IMG/VR virus record: IMGVR_UViG_3300020595_000009
Coordinates: 62,001-126,000 of that record
Length of the DNA: 64,000 bases
Reading direction: 5' to 3' (one strand)
From: a virus
Part shown: positions 7,699 to 15,882 of the stretch, in pieces
Layout: each line of letters opens with the position of its first letter
Numbering within the stretch: position 1 is the first letter of the stretch
Position numbers and translations under genes: made by a program
Notes under the pieces: generated by a model
The model's input: only the letters and a program-made list of their open reading frames with translations
Told to the model about the DNA's origin: nothing
Database searches by the model: none

Positions 7699-8006
7699 TG
7701 GAGATGTGGGGAGTCGAACCCCAGTCCTTAAAACTTAAAATCAATCGTCATTCACAAAATTAGTTAGTCAACCACCCGACTAACAAGCCACCTCATACAA
7801 TGAGGGAATCTACATTAAATAGAAACAAATTAACAAAAAAGCAACTTTGGATAAAAAGGCAGTTGCCGCCCCCTGATTATGCTGCTAACGCAACAGAGTC
7901 AAATTCAACGTTATTGTTGGCAATTATTTTTTTTCTGGTTTTCGTATGTCCAGCCAAGCTTTTGCACGATTTATTTTTTATTCCAAGTCGAAGCCAGTGC
8001 ATCCCC
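7699..8006 (-). ncRNA. ssrA: Phage tmRNA (ssrA)
   Basis: 308 nt. The 5' end GGGGATG pairs with CATCTCC at the 3' end, including a G3-U70 wobble, the alanine-tRNA identity determinant, and the discriminator is A. The 5' part has the tmRNA-like CTGGCTTCGACTTGG and the 3' part a T-arm CTGGGGTTCGACTCCCCA. In between is a tag reading frame (7877-7921) encoding ANNNVEFDSVALAA followed by TAA, a classic proteolysis tag ending ALAA. The resume codon is GCC. Encoded 3' end is ACTA rather than ACCA. It would rescue stalled ribosomes by trans-translation. Confidence 0.95.
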
Positions 8007-8333
8007 TTATTGTCTAAGGCTATTTTCTAGCCGGTTTAGGTGTATAGTGTCTATCCCTAAAAACAAAGCTGTTTCTTGTTGGGATGAACAAACAGATTTG
8101 GCATACTTTACTAATGCCTCTATAGTTATTTTTTTTATTGATCTTGCTAAACTTAGGCCGTACATCTTGCCATTTATCTTGTGGCTCAAAGACTCAAGTT
8201 TGATTGCTATAATGTCTTCTAGTGGCAGGTTTGATATACGAACTAAGAATCTATCGTCAATCAAATTTTCTTCTTTAAGTTGTTTTATGATTGAGTATTT
8301 AGATTTTTTTATTTTACTTTTTGTTTTTCTCAA
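8007..8333 (-). CDS. Basic protein with possible helix-turn-helix
   Basis: 108 residues from a TTG start directly after the upstream stop; it ends next to the tmRNA 5' end. Lys-rich N-terminus; the C-terminal part (ALVKYAKSVCSSQQETALFLGI) resembles a Fis-type helix-turn-helix. Possibly a DNA-binding regulator. No clear Shine-Dalgarno, so expression may depend on coupling. Confidence 0.55.
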   Translation of the reverse strand: MRKTKSKIKKSKYSIIKQLKEENLIDDRFLVRISNLPLEDIIAIKLESLSHKINGKMYGLSLARSIKKITIEALVKYAKSVCSSQQETALFLGIDTIHLNRLENSLRQ

Positions 8334-9131
8334 TTAAAGTAAGCTAGCTAGTTTGTGAAGAAGGTCCTCTGATAAGTCAAGCTGGTCTTCGACCTCGGCT
8401 TCAGGCTCAGGCTCTTCAACCTCAACAGAACCGACAGGGTCTTCTACTTCCACTTCCGGAGCAGGTGTTATTTCTGCTTCCTGGTCCTCTAAGTGAGCTT
8501 CGATGTTCGGAAGAATATAGTCTTTAAAAGCTTTCTCATCTTCAGGGTTAGATAAGGTCTCATAAGCATTGAGAATCTGTGTCTGGATCTTCTTGAGTGT
8601 TACAGCTGCTTCTCTCATCCCTGTTAACTGGTCAGGGTCGGTTGGCATATCATCGCCAGATACTAGCTTCTCTTCTTCGGTCCTAGAATCTCCTTCTTCA
8701 GGATCGATTACCGGTTCTTCTTCCTTACCAAGACCTAAGTCCATTCTATTTGGGTCACTCGGAGCGACGCCAATCTCGATGTCTTCTTCTAGCTCTAAGT
8801 TGGCGGCAGGGTCGGTCTCTGAACTCTTTGAGATGTCTGCGATACCTAAGAGGTTTTTGATACCAATCATCAAGTGGTTGGAATACGCCTGCCTTTGTTC
8901 TGACGAGGTTGTAAGATCTTTATAGTCATCCTGAATTGATGGGATAATATTTTTTAAGAGATCACGAAGTTTATTGACGCCGGTGTTTTGATAAACAACT
9001 TCATCGGACTGTTTTGCTTCTGTAAGGATCCCACGAATAGCTTTACGTAGGCGCTGCTCTTCGTTTAGTTGTTTTCTTTTATTCTCGGTGATAATCTTTC
9101 GTATTGCTTTTCGAAGTTTGAGTTCTTCCAT
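8334..9131 (-). CDS. Possible internal start giving 265-residue C-terminal product
   Basis: In frame with the 916-residue protein. ATG at 9129-9131 follows AAGAGAAG with 6-7 nt spacing, and the motif CACTATTTATA lies 42-51 nt further upstream. The product would start MEELKLRKAIRKIITENKR, much like the N-terminal tags of the late genes at 18-22 kb. This suggests separate late expression of the C-terminal part, probably as a virion or scaffold-like protein. Confidence 0.35.
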   Translation of the reverse strand: MEELKLRKAIRKIITENKRKQLNEEQRLRKAIRGILTEAKQSDEVVYQNTGVNKLRDLLKNIIPSIQDDYKDLTTSSEQRQAYSNHLMIGIKNLLGIADISKSSETDPAANLELEEDIEIGVAPSDPNRMDLGLGKEEEPVIDPEEGDSRTEEEKLVSGDDMPTDPDQLTGMREAAVTLKKIQTQILNAYETLSNPEDEKAFKDYILPNIEAHLEDQEAEITPAPEVEVEDPVGSVEVEEPEPEAEVEDQLDLSEDLLHKLASLL

Positions 9132-11084
9132 TAAATCTTCTCTTTTTATGAAATAGTTTTCTTGCATCTCTCTATAAATAGTGCGCTTTTTAGGTTCATC
9201 GTCTACAGGGGCAGCAAACCCACCAACTGCTCCTCCCCCCATCGCAGACATTTCATCCAGCGAAGATTCCGAAGAAGGGGGTTGGTCTTTTCCCAGAATA
9301 ACTAAAACCTCATCAGGGTCAACGCCCTGCGGTATGAATGGAGTTATGTCCTCTCCTTTCGAAAAGGCCTCTCTAAAGTCTGTAGCACTCAATTCCGGAG
9401 GTTGTGGAGTGAATGCGTGTTCCATTGGATCCAAGACCTTTACTCCCTCTGCAGCATAGTTTTGTACACTTTTTGCAAAACGACTTTGGTCGCCGCCTTT
9501 TGTGCTAGTACCTAATAGGACTTTCTCACCGGGCTTTGCTACTTCTTCTACATGTTTGTAGGCTGCGGTTACTGGTGATGCTGATGGGGATTCTTCGACT
9601 CTTACGTTTCTAAGGCCAAGTGCTTTTGCGTATACGTCAAATATTTGTTTTGCCTGTTCTGACGTTACCTGAACTCCGTTTGCTTCTCTGGTCTTCGGAG
9701 AGACGTAAACGATAACCTCGTCTGCGATGCCGGCATAGTGTGCTACCATATCCATATGGCCACGGTGAGGCGGTTTGAAGCTTCCTGGTATTACTGCGAC
9801 TATCTTTTCTTGATCTTCTTGTTCTGTTAAAGCACTAAGGGCCGGTATCTTTCCTCGGCCGTATTTAAACATACCCAAGATCTGGTTGATGGGGGCAAAA
9901 TTACCGGTAAACTTATAGGTGCTTCCATTCCAGTCAAAGACAAAACCTTCGGCGGCAGTGGTAACACGATCGGCATCTTTTAATTTTTCTAGTTGAGACT
10001 TGAGAATTTCTATAGCCTCTTCGTGACCGGAGGCCTCTATAACTTTTATTGCGTTGGCTACTTCATCTTTCAGTCTTGCTACTTCTGTTGAGTTGTCAAG
10101 AATGAAAAGTGATTGGAGGCCTTCTAAAGCATCAACAGTAAAGTCGTGGACAACACTCTCTACGGGAGCAATCGCTGCTTTCAAAAACTTTGTGTCTGCT
10201 TCTTTAACCATACGACTAAAAGCTGCCCGTTGTTCGGAAGGAATAATGCTTTTAAGTTTTACTACTGAGTATGGGCCGCTACGTTGACCGGAGGCGAATC
10301 GATTTACCAGGAGAGCTTTTGCTTCGTCTGGTAGAGAGCCAAAACTGTCTTCTACCATTGGGGCTATTCTAGCAACAAGGTAATCTAATACAGTATCATT
10401 ATCTGAAACTCCAACCCTGGATATTGTTTGTTCTAAAGCAGCAAGATTCCTGTTCAGTGTCTCGTCACTTAGTTTGTCTAGCTTTCGAATCGGGTTAACC
10501 ATAAACCCAAACTCTTCCTTGGCGACGGCCTCTTGCATCTTTACAAGGGCATGCCGAAGAGTGTTAAAGCTCTCAGAGACATCAACATCCTCAACTTGGC
10601 CCGACTCTTTATTAAAATAGGCATGACCAACGTGGTGGATGGTTAGGTTCTTGGTGTCATAGTTAATGACGTTTGCGTTTCTAGGATCTTGTATCTCGGC
10701 GTTATAATAGATGTTTGCATCTGGTCCGAAGATCTTTTCCTGTGTCTCTGCTGGAAGTGACTGAACTGCTTTCTCGAAAACAGAAAAAGCATCGTTGAAC
10801 GCTTGCTCAACAGAACCTCGCCCAGCAAACTTCGCAGCAAGGCCGGCGGCGTCTAAACCGCCTTTCTTGATGTTCCCCTTGTTCCTGGCTGCTTTGGCCT
10901 TACCATCCTTTACAGAATAAGAAATGTAAAGGTTCTGACCATCAGTCTTCTCTGTTCCCTCAAGTTCGCCCTGGGAGGCTGCGATGAATATTTCTTTCAT
11001 CTGCTTAAAAGTTAACGCCGGGTTATCATAAAGGTGAGACATATGACCGGCGACGCCTCCTTCGTTAACGAACATTGAAGTCAT
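8334..11084 (-). CDS. Ligase-like / cytidylyltransferase-like fusion protein
   Basis: 916 residues. Near residue 46, EKTDGQNLYISY is a K-x-D-G motif like the nucleotidyl-lysine motif of RNA/DNA ligases and capping enzymes. Around residue 440, AVIPGSFKPPHRGHMDMV is a HxGH nucleotidyltransferase (NadM/CTP-transferase-like), followed by a Rossmann domain with VIVYVSPKTRE. The C-terminal 265 residues hold two copies of an amphipathic motif (LRKAIRKIITE and LRKAIRGILTE) and a Pro/Glu-rich tail. Similar fusions occur in marine T4-like phages, with no activity known to me. A late-type promoter motif and an alternative start lie inside. Confidence 0.75.
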   Translation of the reverse strand: MTSMFVNEGGVAGHMSHLYDNPALTFKQMKEIFIAASQGELEGTEKTDGQNLYISYSVKDGKAKAARNKGNIKKGGLDAAGLAAKFAGRGSVEQAFNDAFSVFEKAVQSLPAETQEKIFGPDANIYYNAEIQDPRNANVINYDTKNLTIHHVGHAYFNKESGQVEDVDVSESFNTLRHALVKMQEAVAKEEFGFMVNPIRKLDKLSDETLNRNLAALEQTISRVGVSDNDTVLDYLVARIAPMVEDSFGSLPDEAKALLVNRFASGQRSGPYSVVKLKSIIPSEQRAAFSRMVKEADTKFLKAAIAPVESVVHDFTVDALEGLQSLFILDNSTEVARLKDEVANAIKVIEASGHEEAIEILKSQLEKLKDADRVTTAAEGFVFDWNGSTYKFTGNFAPINQILGMFKYGRGKIPALSALTEQEDQEKIVAVIPGSFKPPHRGHMDMVAHYAGIADEVIVYVSPKTREANGVQVTSEQAKQIFDVYAKALGLRNVRVEESPSASPVTAAYKHVEEVAKPGEKVLLGTSTKGGDQSRFAKSVQNYAAEGVKVLDPMEHAFTPQPPELSATDFREAFSKGEDITPFIPQGVDPDEVLVILGKDQPPSSESSLDEMSAMGGGAVGGFAAPVDDEPKKRTIYREMQENYFIKREDLMEELKLRKAIRKIITENKRKQLNEEQRLRKAIRGILTEAKQSDEVVYQNTGVNKLRDLLKNIIPSIQDDYKDLTTSSEQRQAYSNHLMIGIKNLLGIADISKSSETDPAANLELEEDIEIGVAPSDPNRMDLGLGKEEEPVIDPEEGDSRTEEEKLVSGDDMPTDPDQLTGMREAAVTLKKIQTQILNAYETLSNPEDEKAFKDYILPNIEAHLEDQEAEITPAPEVEVEDPVGSVEVEEPEPEAEVEDQLDLSEDLLHKLASLL
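9173..9182 (-). promoter_or_regulatory. Late-type promoter motif inside coding region
   Basis: ACTATTTATA on the minus strand, identical in core to motifs in front of the tagged genes at 18.3-22.4 kb, here about 42 nt upstream of an internal ATG with a ribosome site. Confidence 0.4.
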
Positions 11085-11085
11085 C

Positions 11086-11340
11086 TTATTTTCCTTCTTC
11101 TAGAACTTTTATTTGTTCTTCTAGAGTTTTTAACCGCTCATCCATCCTTCGGGATTCTAAGCGTGCTTGTTTAAGTTCATGAAGAGCCATAACAAGCGCA
11201 CGGCGAGAACCAACAGAACGAGGCCTAAGTGACTCTAGATTCCTTATAGCAGACTCTAAGATGGCACTTAGGCCAGGTTTGTTTTTGGATTCGTTAAGGT
11301 ATAAAAAATCATTAAACTTTTTTTCTATACTCTTTAACAC
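11086..11340 (-). CDS. Small coiled-coil protein
   Basis: 84 residues. The C-terminal half (LKQARLESRRMDERLKTLEE) forms a clear heptad pattern; the N-terminus (FNDFLYLNESKN) resembles the tag region of neighbouring virion-like proteins. Stop-to-start spacing with the 916-residue gene is 1 nt. Confidence 0.65.
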   Translation of the reverse strand: MLKSIEKKFNDFLYLNESKNKPGLSAILESAIRNLESLRPRSVGSRRALVMALHELKQARLESRRMDERLKTLEEQIKVLEEGK

Positions 11341-11341
11341 T

Positions 11342-11563
11342 TTATCCCTCTGCTAGATCAGCCGGGGCCGCCTTCTTCGCTTTTCGTCTAGGAGCCGGCT
11401 TGGCTTCTTTCTTCGCAACTGGCTCGGGCTTAGGCTCGGGCTTAGGTGCTGGCTCGGGTGCTGGTACTGGTTTTGCTGCCGGCTCTACTGCAGCTGCTTT
11501 TCGGGCCTCGGCAGCTCTCATTGCTCTGAGCTTTCGAATCCTTCTTGTTCTTGGTGATGCCAT
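11342..11563 (-). CDS. Basic Ala/Pro/Lys-rich protein
   Basis: 73 residues, low complexity. An Arg-rich N-terminus, then alternating Pro with Ala/Glu/Lys (APEPAPKPEPKPEP), then a Lys/Arg-rich end like histone-H1 tails. Possibly nucleic-acid-binding. Preceded by AAGGAG. Confidence 0.65.
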   Translation of the reverse strand: MASPRTRRIRKLRAMRAAEARKAAAVEPAAKPVPAPEPAPKPEPKPEPVAKKEAKPAPRRKAKKAAPADLAEG

Positions 11564-11565
11564 TT

Positions 11566-12135
11566 TTATTCTCCTTTTTTGATTCCAAACTTTCGGAGCA
11601 GCATGTTATGAAGCATGCTATTCTTTTTGTCATGGTAATCTTTTGATTCAGTTTGTGTTTCTTCTTTAGACTCTTCAGCCTCTTTTGATGCCTTACTCAT
11701 AGGTTCTTCTTTGTCTCCGTCTTTGTCTAGATCTAAAAAGTCTGGCTTTTTCTCTTCTTCTACCATTGGGTATCCTCCGATTTGATTTTGATATCTTTTC
11801 ATCAACCGACCTGAACCTATGTGAAAAGCTTCATCTTCCATTGCTTTTAGATTTGGGTCAGCGTCAATGTCGTGTGTCTTGACCATTAGATCTTCGCCAC
11901 GACAGTTTTGTGAGTGATGCACTAACTCATGAGAAAGAGACCTTAGAATGTCTTTTGGGTGTCTTCCGGTAGTATAAATAGTCACCACCATAGAAGAAGG
12001 ATCATAATGAGCAGTATACCCCATTGGGTTCTGCGCATTTTCTTGATCATCTACAAAGTTTATTGTTGGATCTTGATCGAATCCAAGTTGCTTTTTAGCA
12101 AACGGATAAAACTCATTTACCAAATCTTCATACAT
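11566..12135 (-). CDS. Putative metallopeptidase (HELVHH) with acidic tail
   Basis: 189 residues. SLSHELVHHSQNCRGE near residue 69 is an HExxH zinc motif, and MEDEAFHIGSG downstream offers an acidic third ligand. After residue 125 the chain becomes low-complexity, with DLDKDGDKEE resembling an EF-hand loop. Family uncertain, similar in plan to ImmA/IrrE-like phage peptidases. Confidence 0.6.
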   Translation of the reverse strand: MYEDLVNEFYPFAKKQLGFDQDPTINFVDDQENAQNPMGYTAHYDPSSMVVTIYTTGRHPKDILRSLSHELVHHSQNCRGEDLMVKTHDIDADPNLKAMEDEAFHIGSGRLMKRYQNQIGGYPMVEEEKKPDFLDLDKDGDKEEPMSKASKEAEESKEETQTESKDYHDKKNSMLHNMLLRKFGIKKGE

Positions 12136-12157
12136 TATAAGGTACCTTTACTTATAA

Positions 12158-12367
12158 TTAGTGTGTAAACTCAGAATTAACCGTTTTACATTCTACACAA
12201 CGAAAAATTGGAATCGGTGCATACGATGTTTGACCTGATGGTGACTGTAGGGCGGAAAGTCTCTTAATCTGAACGACTTGCTCAAAAAAGACACTGTCGC
12301 ATTCATCGCACTTAACGTCAGTGCAGTCTTCTGGTCGGATGTTGATGTTTAGATTGTCTTGTTGCAT
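12158..12367 (-). CDS. Zinc-ribbon protein
   Basis: 69 residues with two CxxC pairs (VKCDECDSVFF and FRCVECKTVN), spaced like a rubredoxin/zinc-ribbon fold. Comparable small zinc proteins are common in T4-like marine phages and may bind nucleic acid or RNA polymerase. Confidence 0.7.
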   Translation of the reverse strand: MQQDNLNINIRPEDCTDVKCDECDSVFFEQVVQIKRLSALQSPSGQTSYAPIPIFRCVECKTVNSEFTH

Positions 12368-12379
12368 TATTGTATTCTC

Positions 12380-12631
12380 CTATATATTTATTGCTCTTCG
12401 GAATAAGCTTAAATCTTTTTGCTTAAACCACTCTGGATCTAATCCTTCTATTGGGGTTAACCCAGCAGTTAACGCCCATTCAATTTTATAACAATGAAAT
12501 CCCATTAACTTTCGGTGATCAATAACAACACCAATTAAAAGATCATTAATATAATTATCTGATATTCCTAATACTAAGTCACTAACATTATATTGTTTAA
12601 CTGTATCATTAATATTAACCTTATTAGTCAT
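12380..12631 (-). CDS. Small SH3-like family protein
   Basis: 83 residues. The pattern VSDLVLG..LLIGVVID......YKIEWAL is the same layout (DLV, G-x-V, then an I/D-W strand) as several other small proteins here. Overlaps the upstream gene by 4 nt. Confidence 0.55.
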   Translation of the reverse strand: MTNKVNINDTVKQYNVSDLVLGISDNYINDLLIGVVIDHRKLMGFHCYKIEWALTAGLTPIEGLDPEWFKQKDLSLFRRAINI

Positions 12632-12810
12632 TGTTTATTAATATAAAGTACCGGAACTTCTATGTGTTTAATAATAGTATTCATGCTTTCTAGTTTAGTA
12701 AACCATATTCTATCATACTTTACGTAAATGTCAACAACTAAATACAGTTCTTTTTTATAAAGTATTAAATCACCAAGTTCCAGGTTCTTTACAAACGACT
12801 CTCCAATCAT
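12628..12810 (-). CDS. Small SH3-like family protein
   Basis: 60 residues. NLELGDLILYKKELYLVVDIYVKYDRIWFTKL has the GDL opening and alternating strands of the small SH3-like family. ATG overlaps the upstream transglycosylase stop. Confidence 0.55.
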   Translation of the reverse strand: MIGESFVKNLELGDLILYKKELYLVVDIYVKYDRIWFTKLESMNTIIKHIEVPVLYINKQ

Positions 12811-13340
12811 TAGATACAGATCTGTTCGCTAATTCTATCACTATTGCGAGTTACTGCTTCCGATAGTCGATCGGCACGTCTAATGATCCGGCGAGCATAA
12901 GCTCTAGATCTAGGTGTACACTGGTTTCCAGCATTATAATGACAGAGAGGTTCAGCCCATTCTTGTCGGTGTTCTACAGAGAAAAGCTGGAATGGTTCTG
13001 TTGAGATCGATCTAGAAAATCTATAATGAAAAGCTTTTACCGCATTGACTCCATCATTAATCAAATCACAATTCTCCAGTTTTCCTTCTTCACAAAAGTA
13101 TCTAGGGTTGATCTGTAATGGACCATGGCAACAACCTGTATAAGAAACAACTCCTTTTTGAAGTCTAGATTCTTCCCAAGCTACTGATACAGCAATTAGG
13201 GGTGAAACGTTTCTAGCAATTGCTTCACTAGCAATCACCTCACAAGTATTAAACCTTTCAGGGTTCAGGGTATGTTCTGGAGTATTTAAAACTCCAGCAG
13301 TAAAAAGGATATAACAAATCCCATAGCTTAACTTAACCAT
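12810..13340 (-). CDS. Secreted lytic transglycosylase (SLT-like)
   Basis: 176 residues. A hydrophobic N-terminus (LSYGICYILFTAGVL) is a probable signal sequence. AVSVAWEESRLQKG supplies the catalytic Glu of the goose-lysozyme/SLT fold; HGPLQINPRYF and LCHYNAGN match the conserved GxxQ and YN blocks. It would cleave peptidoglycan glycan strands, for entry or lysis. Starts within the last codons of uvsE. Confidence 0.8.
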   Translation of the reverse strand: MVKLSYGICYILFTAGVLNTPEHTLNPERFNTCEVIASEAIARNVSPLIAVSVAWEESRLQKGVVSYTGCCHGPLQINPRYFCEEGKLENCDLINDGVNAVKAFHYRFSRSISTEPFQLFSVEHRQEWAEPLCHYNAGNQCTPRSRAYARRIIRRADRLSEAVTRNSDRISEQICI

Positions 13341-14262
13341 TGATAATCTCCGTTTTGTATTTAATAACTGCTAGTTCTTTAGCCTTAGCTTCTACCATAA
13401 CATGTATATTATTATTATAGTTATTAATAGTATTATATATATAGTTAGAGTGTTTCTCTTCTCTAATCTTAATATTGTTCTGTTCTTCTCTAGCTGACTC
13501 TGAGTAATGTACTACAGGGGTGATATCTCCCCAGGTCGACAAAGCTAGTTCTAACGCATCTTGTTCAGACTGGCCTCCCGTACAAAGCTTGTGATGGTGG
13601 TAATCAAAAACAATAGGGATCCCAGTTTGTTCGTGAACTCCTTCGTAAAGTTCTTTTGTTGAGTAAAGAGAAACCTTGTCATCATTTTCCACCGTTAGTC
13701 TTGATCTAACTGCTGGAGAAAGTTTGTTTACATTCTCACAAAACGTTTTTAGTGCGCTTGGCTTGTCTCCATAAGCAGCACCAACGTGAATGTTGATCTT
13801 AGCCCAGTGATCTCTTGGGAGGCCCATCAAATCCATAACCTTGCCGTGAATCTCCAAATCAGTAATAGTGTTTTGGACTACACGTTCTTTAGGTGAGGCC
13901 AACTTGTTGAAAGGTCCAGGGTGGTATGTAAGTCTATGGTTGTGCTTTTTAGCAAAGTCACCAACTTCTTTTAGCTTCTTAGAGATCTCCTTGATGTCCG
14001 GCATATCATCAATGTTGTAATGAGATGCCCAAGGAAACATATTAGAACTCATTCGAAAAAACTTTACATTGTTTTGCTCATTCCACTTGACAATCTCAAG
14101 TAGGTCTGTTATATTTAGTAGAGTTAGTTGAGAGGCATAGTGGATACCCTTCGCATCAAAAGTTTTTTTAATCATTGTTCTGTTAGTAGTGATGCGTTGA
14201 CTCTTAGGTCGTTCACTAAAACCCATGTTGATACAAGCGTAACCGATATAGTCGCTATTCAT
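13333..14262 (-). CDS. uvsE: UV damage endonuclease (UvsE/UVDE)
   Basis: 309 residues from the ATG at 14260-14262, preceded by GGAGGAT. The TIM-barrel endonuclease fold is evident: YACINMGF at the N-terminus, FFRMSSNMFPWASH, RLTYHPGPF, NIHVGAAYGDK, RLTVENDDK and PIVFDYHHHKL, which supply the metal-binding His, Glu and Asp residues of UVDE. It nicks 5' to cyclobutane dimers and 6-4 products. The final 60 residues are Asn-rich and lower complexity. Two promoter types lie upstream, one bipartite element and one sigma70-like site, so it is likely expressed early. Confidence 0.92.
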   Translation of the reverse strand: MNSDYIGYACINMGFSERPKSQRITTNRTMIKKTFDAKGIHYASQLTLLNITDLLEIVKWNEQNNVKFFRMSSNMFPWASHYNIDDMPDIKEISKKLKEVGDFAKKHNHRLTYHPGPFNKLASPKERVVQNTITDLEIHGKVMDLMGLPRDHWAKINIHVGAAYGDKPSALKTFCENVNKLSPAVRSRLTVENDDKVSLYSTKELYEGVHEQTGIPIVFDYHHHKLCTGGQSEQDALELALSTWGDITPVVHYSESAREEQNNIKIREEKHSNYIYNTINNYNNNIHVMVEAKAKELAVIKYKTEIING

Positions 14263-14302
14263 AATCCTCCTGTGAGTTGGTCCGGAAAGCCCGGTGTATA
14301 TA

Positions 14303-14332
14303 TTAGACGAACGAGCGACGGATCTTATCCAC
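14303..14332 (-). promoter_or_regulatory. Bipartite ECF-type promoter element, copy 1
   Basis: Minus strand GGATAAGATCC, 10 nt, CGTCTAA, ending 41 nt before uvsE. This copy lacks the full DnaA-box match (it has AGTGGATAA) and continues CGTCTAATATA instead of CGTCTAACTAAT. Confidence 0.6.
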
Positions 14333-14400
14333 TTTTCGAACGTTTTTTTTCCGATAAATTTACCGGTTCCGGCCCCGCAAACGATCGAGGCCAGTCGTCT

Positions 14401-14430
14401 ATTATAACACGAAACGAGGCCCAAAGTCAA
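14401..14430 (-). promoter_or_regulatory. Sigma70-like promoter upstream of uvsE
   Basis: Minus strand TTGACT (14425-14430), 18 nt, TATAAT (14401-14406). It lies 70 nt upstream of the bipartite element, giving uvsE two promoters. Confidence 0.6.
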
Positions 14431-14451
14431 GCATTTGGTCCGTCGGTGTCC

Positions 14452-15030
14452 TTACCAGATCTTTTTATCAACTTCCCCAAAAACGGGCGTATCATCTGGC
14501 TTGATTGAGATTACTTCTACCATTGCCGCTGTTAGTACTTCGGCATTATACCTTTCCGCACTTTGCTCTGCCCAGCTCCAACGAGACTCAATATCGGAAG
14601 GCATACGATAATCGCACCACTTCATTTTATTTTCCTTGTCGACAAAAACACAAACAACGTGCCCACTTAATTTTCCAGTATCTTTTGATCGCATTTGAAA
14701 GAAAGAAAACCAAACTTTTAAAACTAGGTCAGATTTTAGTAGACAAGTAGCCCAATAAATGCTATGATCATCACAGTCACCAATTAGTTCACCATTAGCG
14801 ATTCTTTTTTGAATTTCAGTTGGGTGAGAAAGATTATCGAGTTTTCCTTCCCATTTATCTTTTCGGTACCGCTTGCCCCACTCTAATCTTTCACCAACTT
14901 CACTATACGTAGAAACTTTCTCAACAGGAAACTCGTTATTTTTTGTAACCTTCATTGTGAGCCCATACCACCACTTACCAAAGTTCGGTATAAAGTTCCA
15001 AAAAAAGTAAAGTAATTTAATTAAAAACAT
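14452..15030 (-). CDS. Transglutaminase-like cysteine protein, membrane-anchored
   Basis: 192 residues. An N-terminal hydrophobic segment (FLIKLLYFFWNFI) precedes a domain with LIGDCDDHSIYWATCLL, GHVVCVFVD and WCDYRMPSD, a Cys-His-Asp order as in transglutaminase-like peptidases. Possibly a peptidase or amidase at the membrane. Good Shine-Dalgarno (AAAGGAGAA). Confidence 0.65.
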   Translation of the reverse strand: MFLIKLLYFFWNFIPNFGKWWYGLTMKVTKNNEFPVEKVSTYSEVGERLEWGKRYRKDKWEGKLDNLSHPTEIQKRIANGELIGDCDDHSIYWATCLLKSDLVLKVWFSFFQMRSKDTGKLSGHVVCVFVDKENKMKWCDYRMPSDIESRWSWAEQSAERYNAEVLTAAMVEVISIKPDDTPVFGEVDKKIW

Positions 15031-15051
15031 TATTTTATTCTCCTTTATTAA

Positions 15052-15165
15052 TTATTTGTTCTTGCTAGCCATAAGGATTATGGTAAATACCACAAGCCAC
15101 AAAAAAGCAATTGCAACCAAAGTGTTTTGAACAACTAAATTGTTCTTTATTTTTTCTTTAATCAT
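15052..15165 (-). CDS. Single-pass small membrane protein
   Basis: 37 residues starting MIKEKIKNNL, then TLVAIAFLWLVVFTIILMAS, a membrane helix with a basic C-terminus. Overlaps the region upstream of the divergent M15 gene. Weak ribosome site, so moderate confidence. Confidence 0.45.
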   Translation of the reverse strand: MIKEKIKNNLVVQNTLVAIAFLWLVVFTIILMASKNK

Positions 15166-15277
15166 TCTATTTACCACAACACATTCCAATAATATGAAAA
15201 CCCTATATAACATTCTAAGAACTGCTTTAAATAGTTTGCGCAACCCAAATGCGCCAGCAGAAGAGGAGACCGATGAA

Positions 15278-15835
15278 ATGCCCAAGACTGATAGATTTAA
15301 AGAAATGAACCCTTTTGAAAGAATTGTAGATCGATTTAACAAGGCAGTTGTCGATCCACAGGACTATGAACTAACTATGGCTGGGTATCAATCTTATCTA
15401 GACGCCACAGGTATTGTTTTTGTTTCCGCCAAGGAGATGTGCACACCTCACCACCTTGATACTGCTTCTGAGTTGGGCTATGAAGCGTTTGTTCCGGAAC
15501 ACGAATGGTGGGACAGGGGTGCTGCGCTTGCGTCCCTCTTCGACTATCTCAGGGAAGATTTAGGAAAGCCAATTGTTGTAAGAAATTGGTGGCGCCCAGA
15601 AGACTATAATGAAAAAGTTGGTGGAGCAAAAGCTTCCGATCACATTGGTGCTTATGCTTTTGACATGGATTTCAAGACACAAGACGATCGCCGGCACGTT
15701 GAAGCGCTGCTGGAAGCCCTTTATGACGATCTAGAACTAGGAATGTCTTTAGGTTTAGGCGGCTATTCTATCCATCTTGGCCTTCTTTCCGAACGTGGGA
15801 ACAGGCGCTGGTATTACGATAGCTACGTAAAGTAA
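15278..15835 (+). CDS. M15-type peptidoglycan peptidase (endolysin-like)
   Basis: 185 residues from the ATG at 15278, which has an AGAGGAG ribosome site; an in-frame ATG at 15194 would add 28 residues but lacks one. The core PIVVRNWWRPEDYNEKVGGAKASDHIGAYAFDMDF contains the S-x-H..D zinc-binding arrangement of Peptidase_M15, with YSIHLGL as a later ligand. Predicted to cleave peptide cross-links in peptidoglycan during lysis. It is one of few plus-strand genes. Confidence 0.8.
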   Translation: MPKTDRFKEMNPFERIVDRFNKAVVDPQDYELTMAGYQSYLDATGIVFVSAKEMCTPHHLDTASELGYEAFVPEHEWWDRGAALASLFDYLREDLGKPIVVRNWWRPEDYNEKVGGAKASDHIGAYAFDMDFKTQDDRRHVEALLEALYDDLELGMSLGLGGYSIHLGLLSERGNRRWYYDSYVK

Positions 15836-15856
15836 ATTATAGAAAGATTTATGATG

Positions 15857-15876
15857 TGCCCCCTTGAGCGGGGGCA
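15857..15876. terminator. Hairpin between convergent genes
   Basis: TGCCCCC and GGGGGCA with a 6-nt loop, just after the M15 stop and just after the stop of the small minus-strand gene; probably works on both strands. Confidence 0.6.
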
Positions 15877-15882
15877 GTAAAT

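Noticed and set aside
14263-14430. N-terminal extension of uvsE
   Set aside because: The extension runs through two promoter sequences and the protein is complete from 14262.
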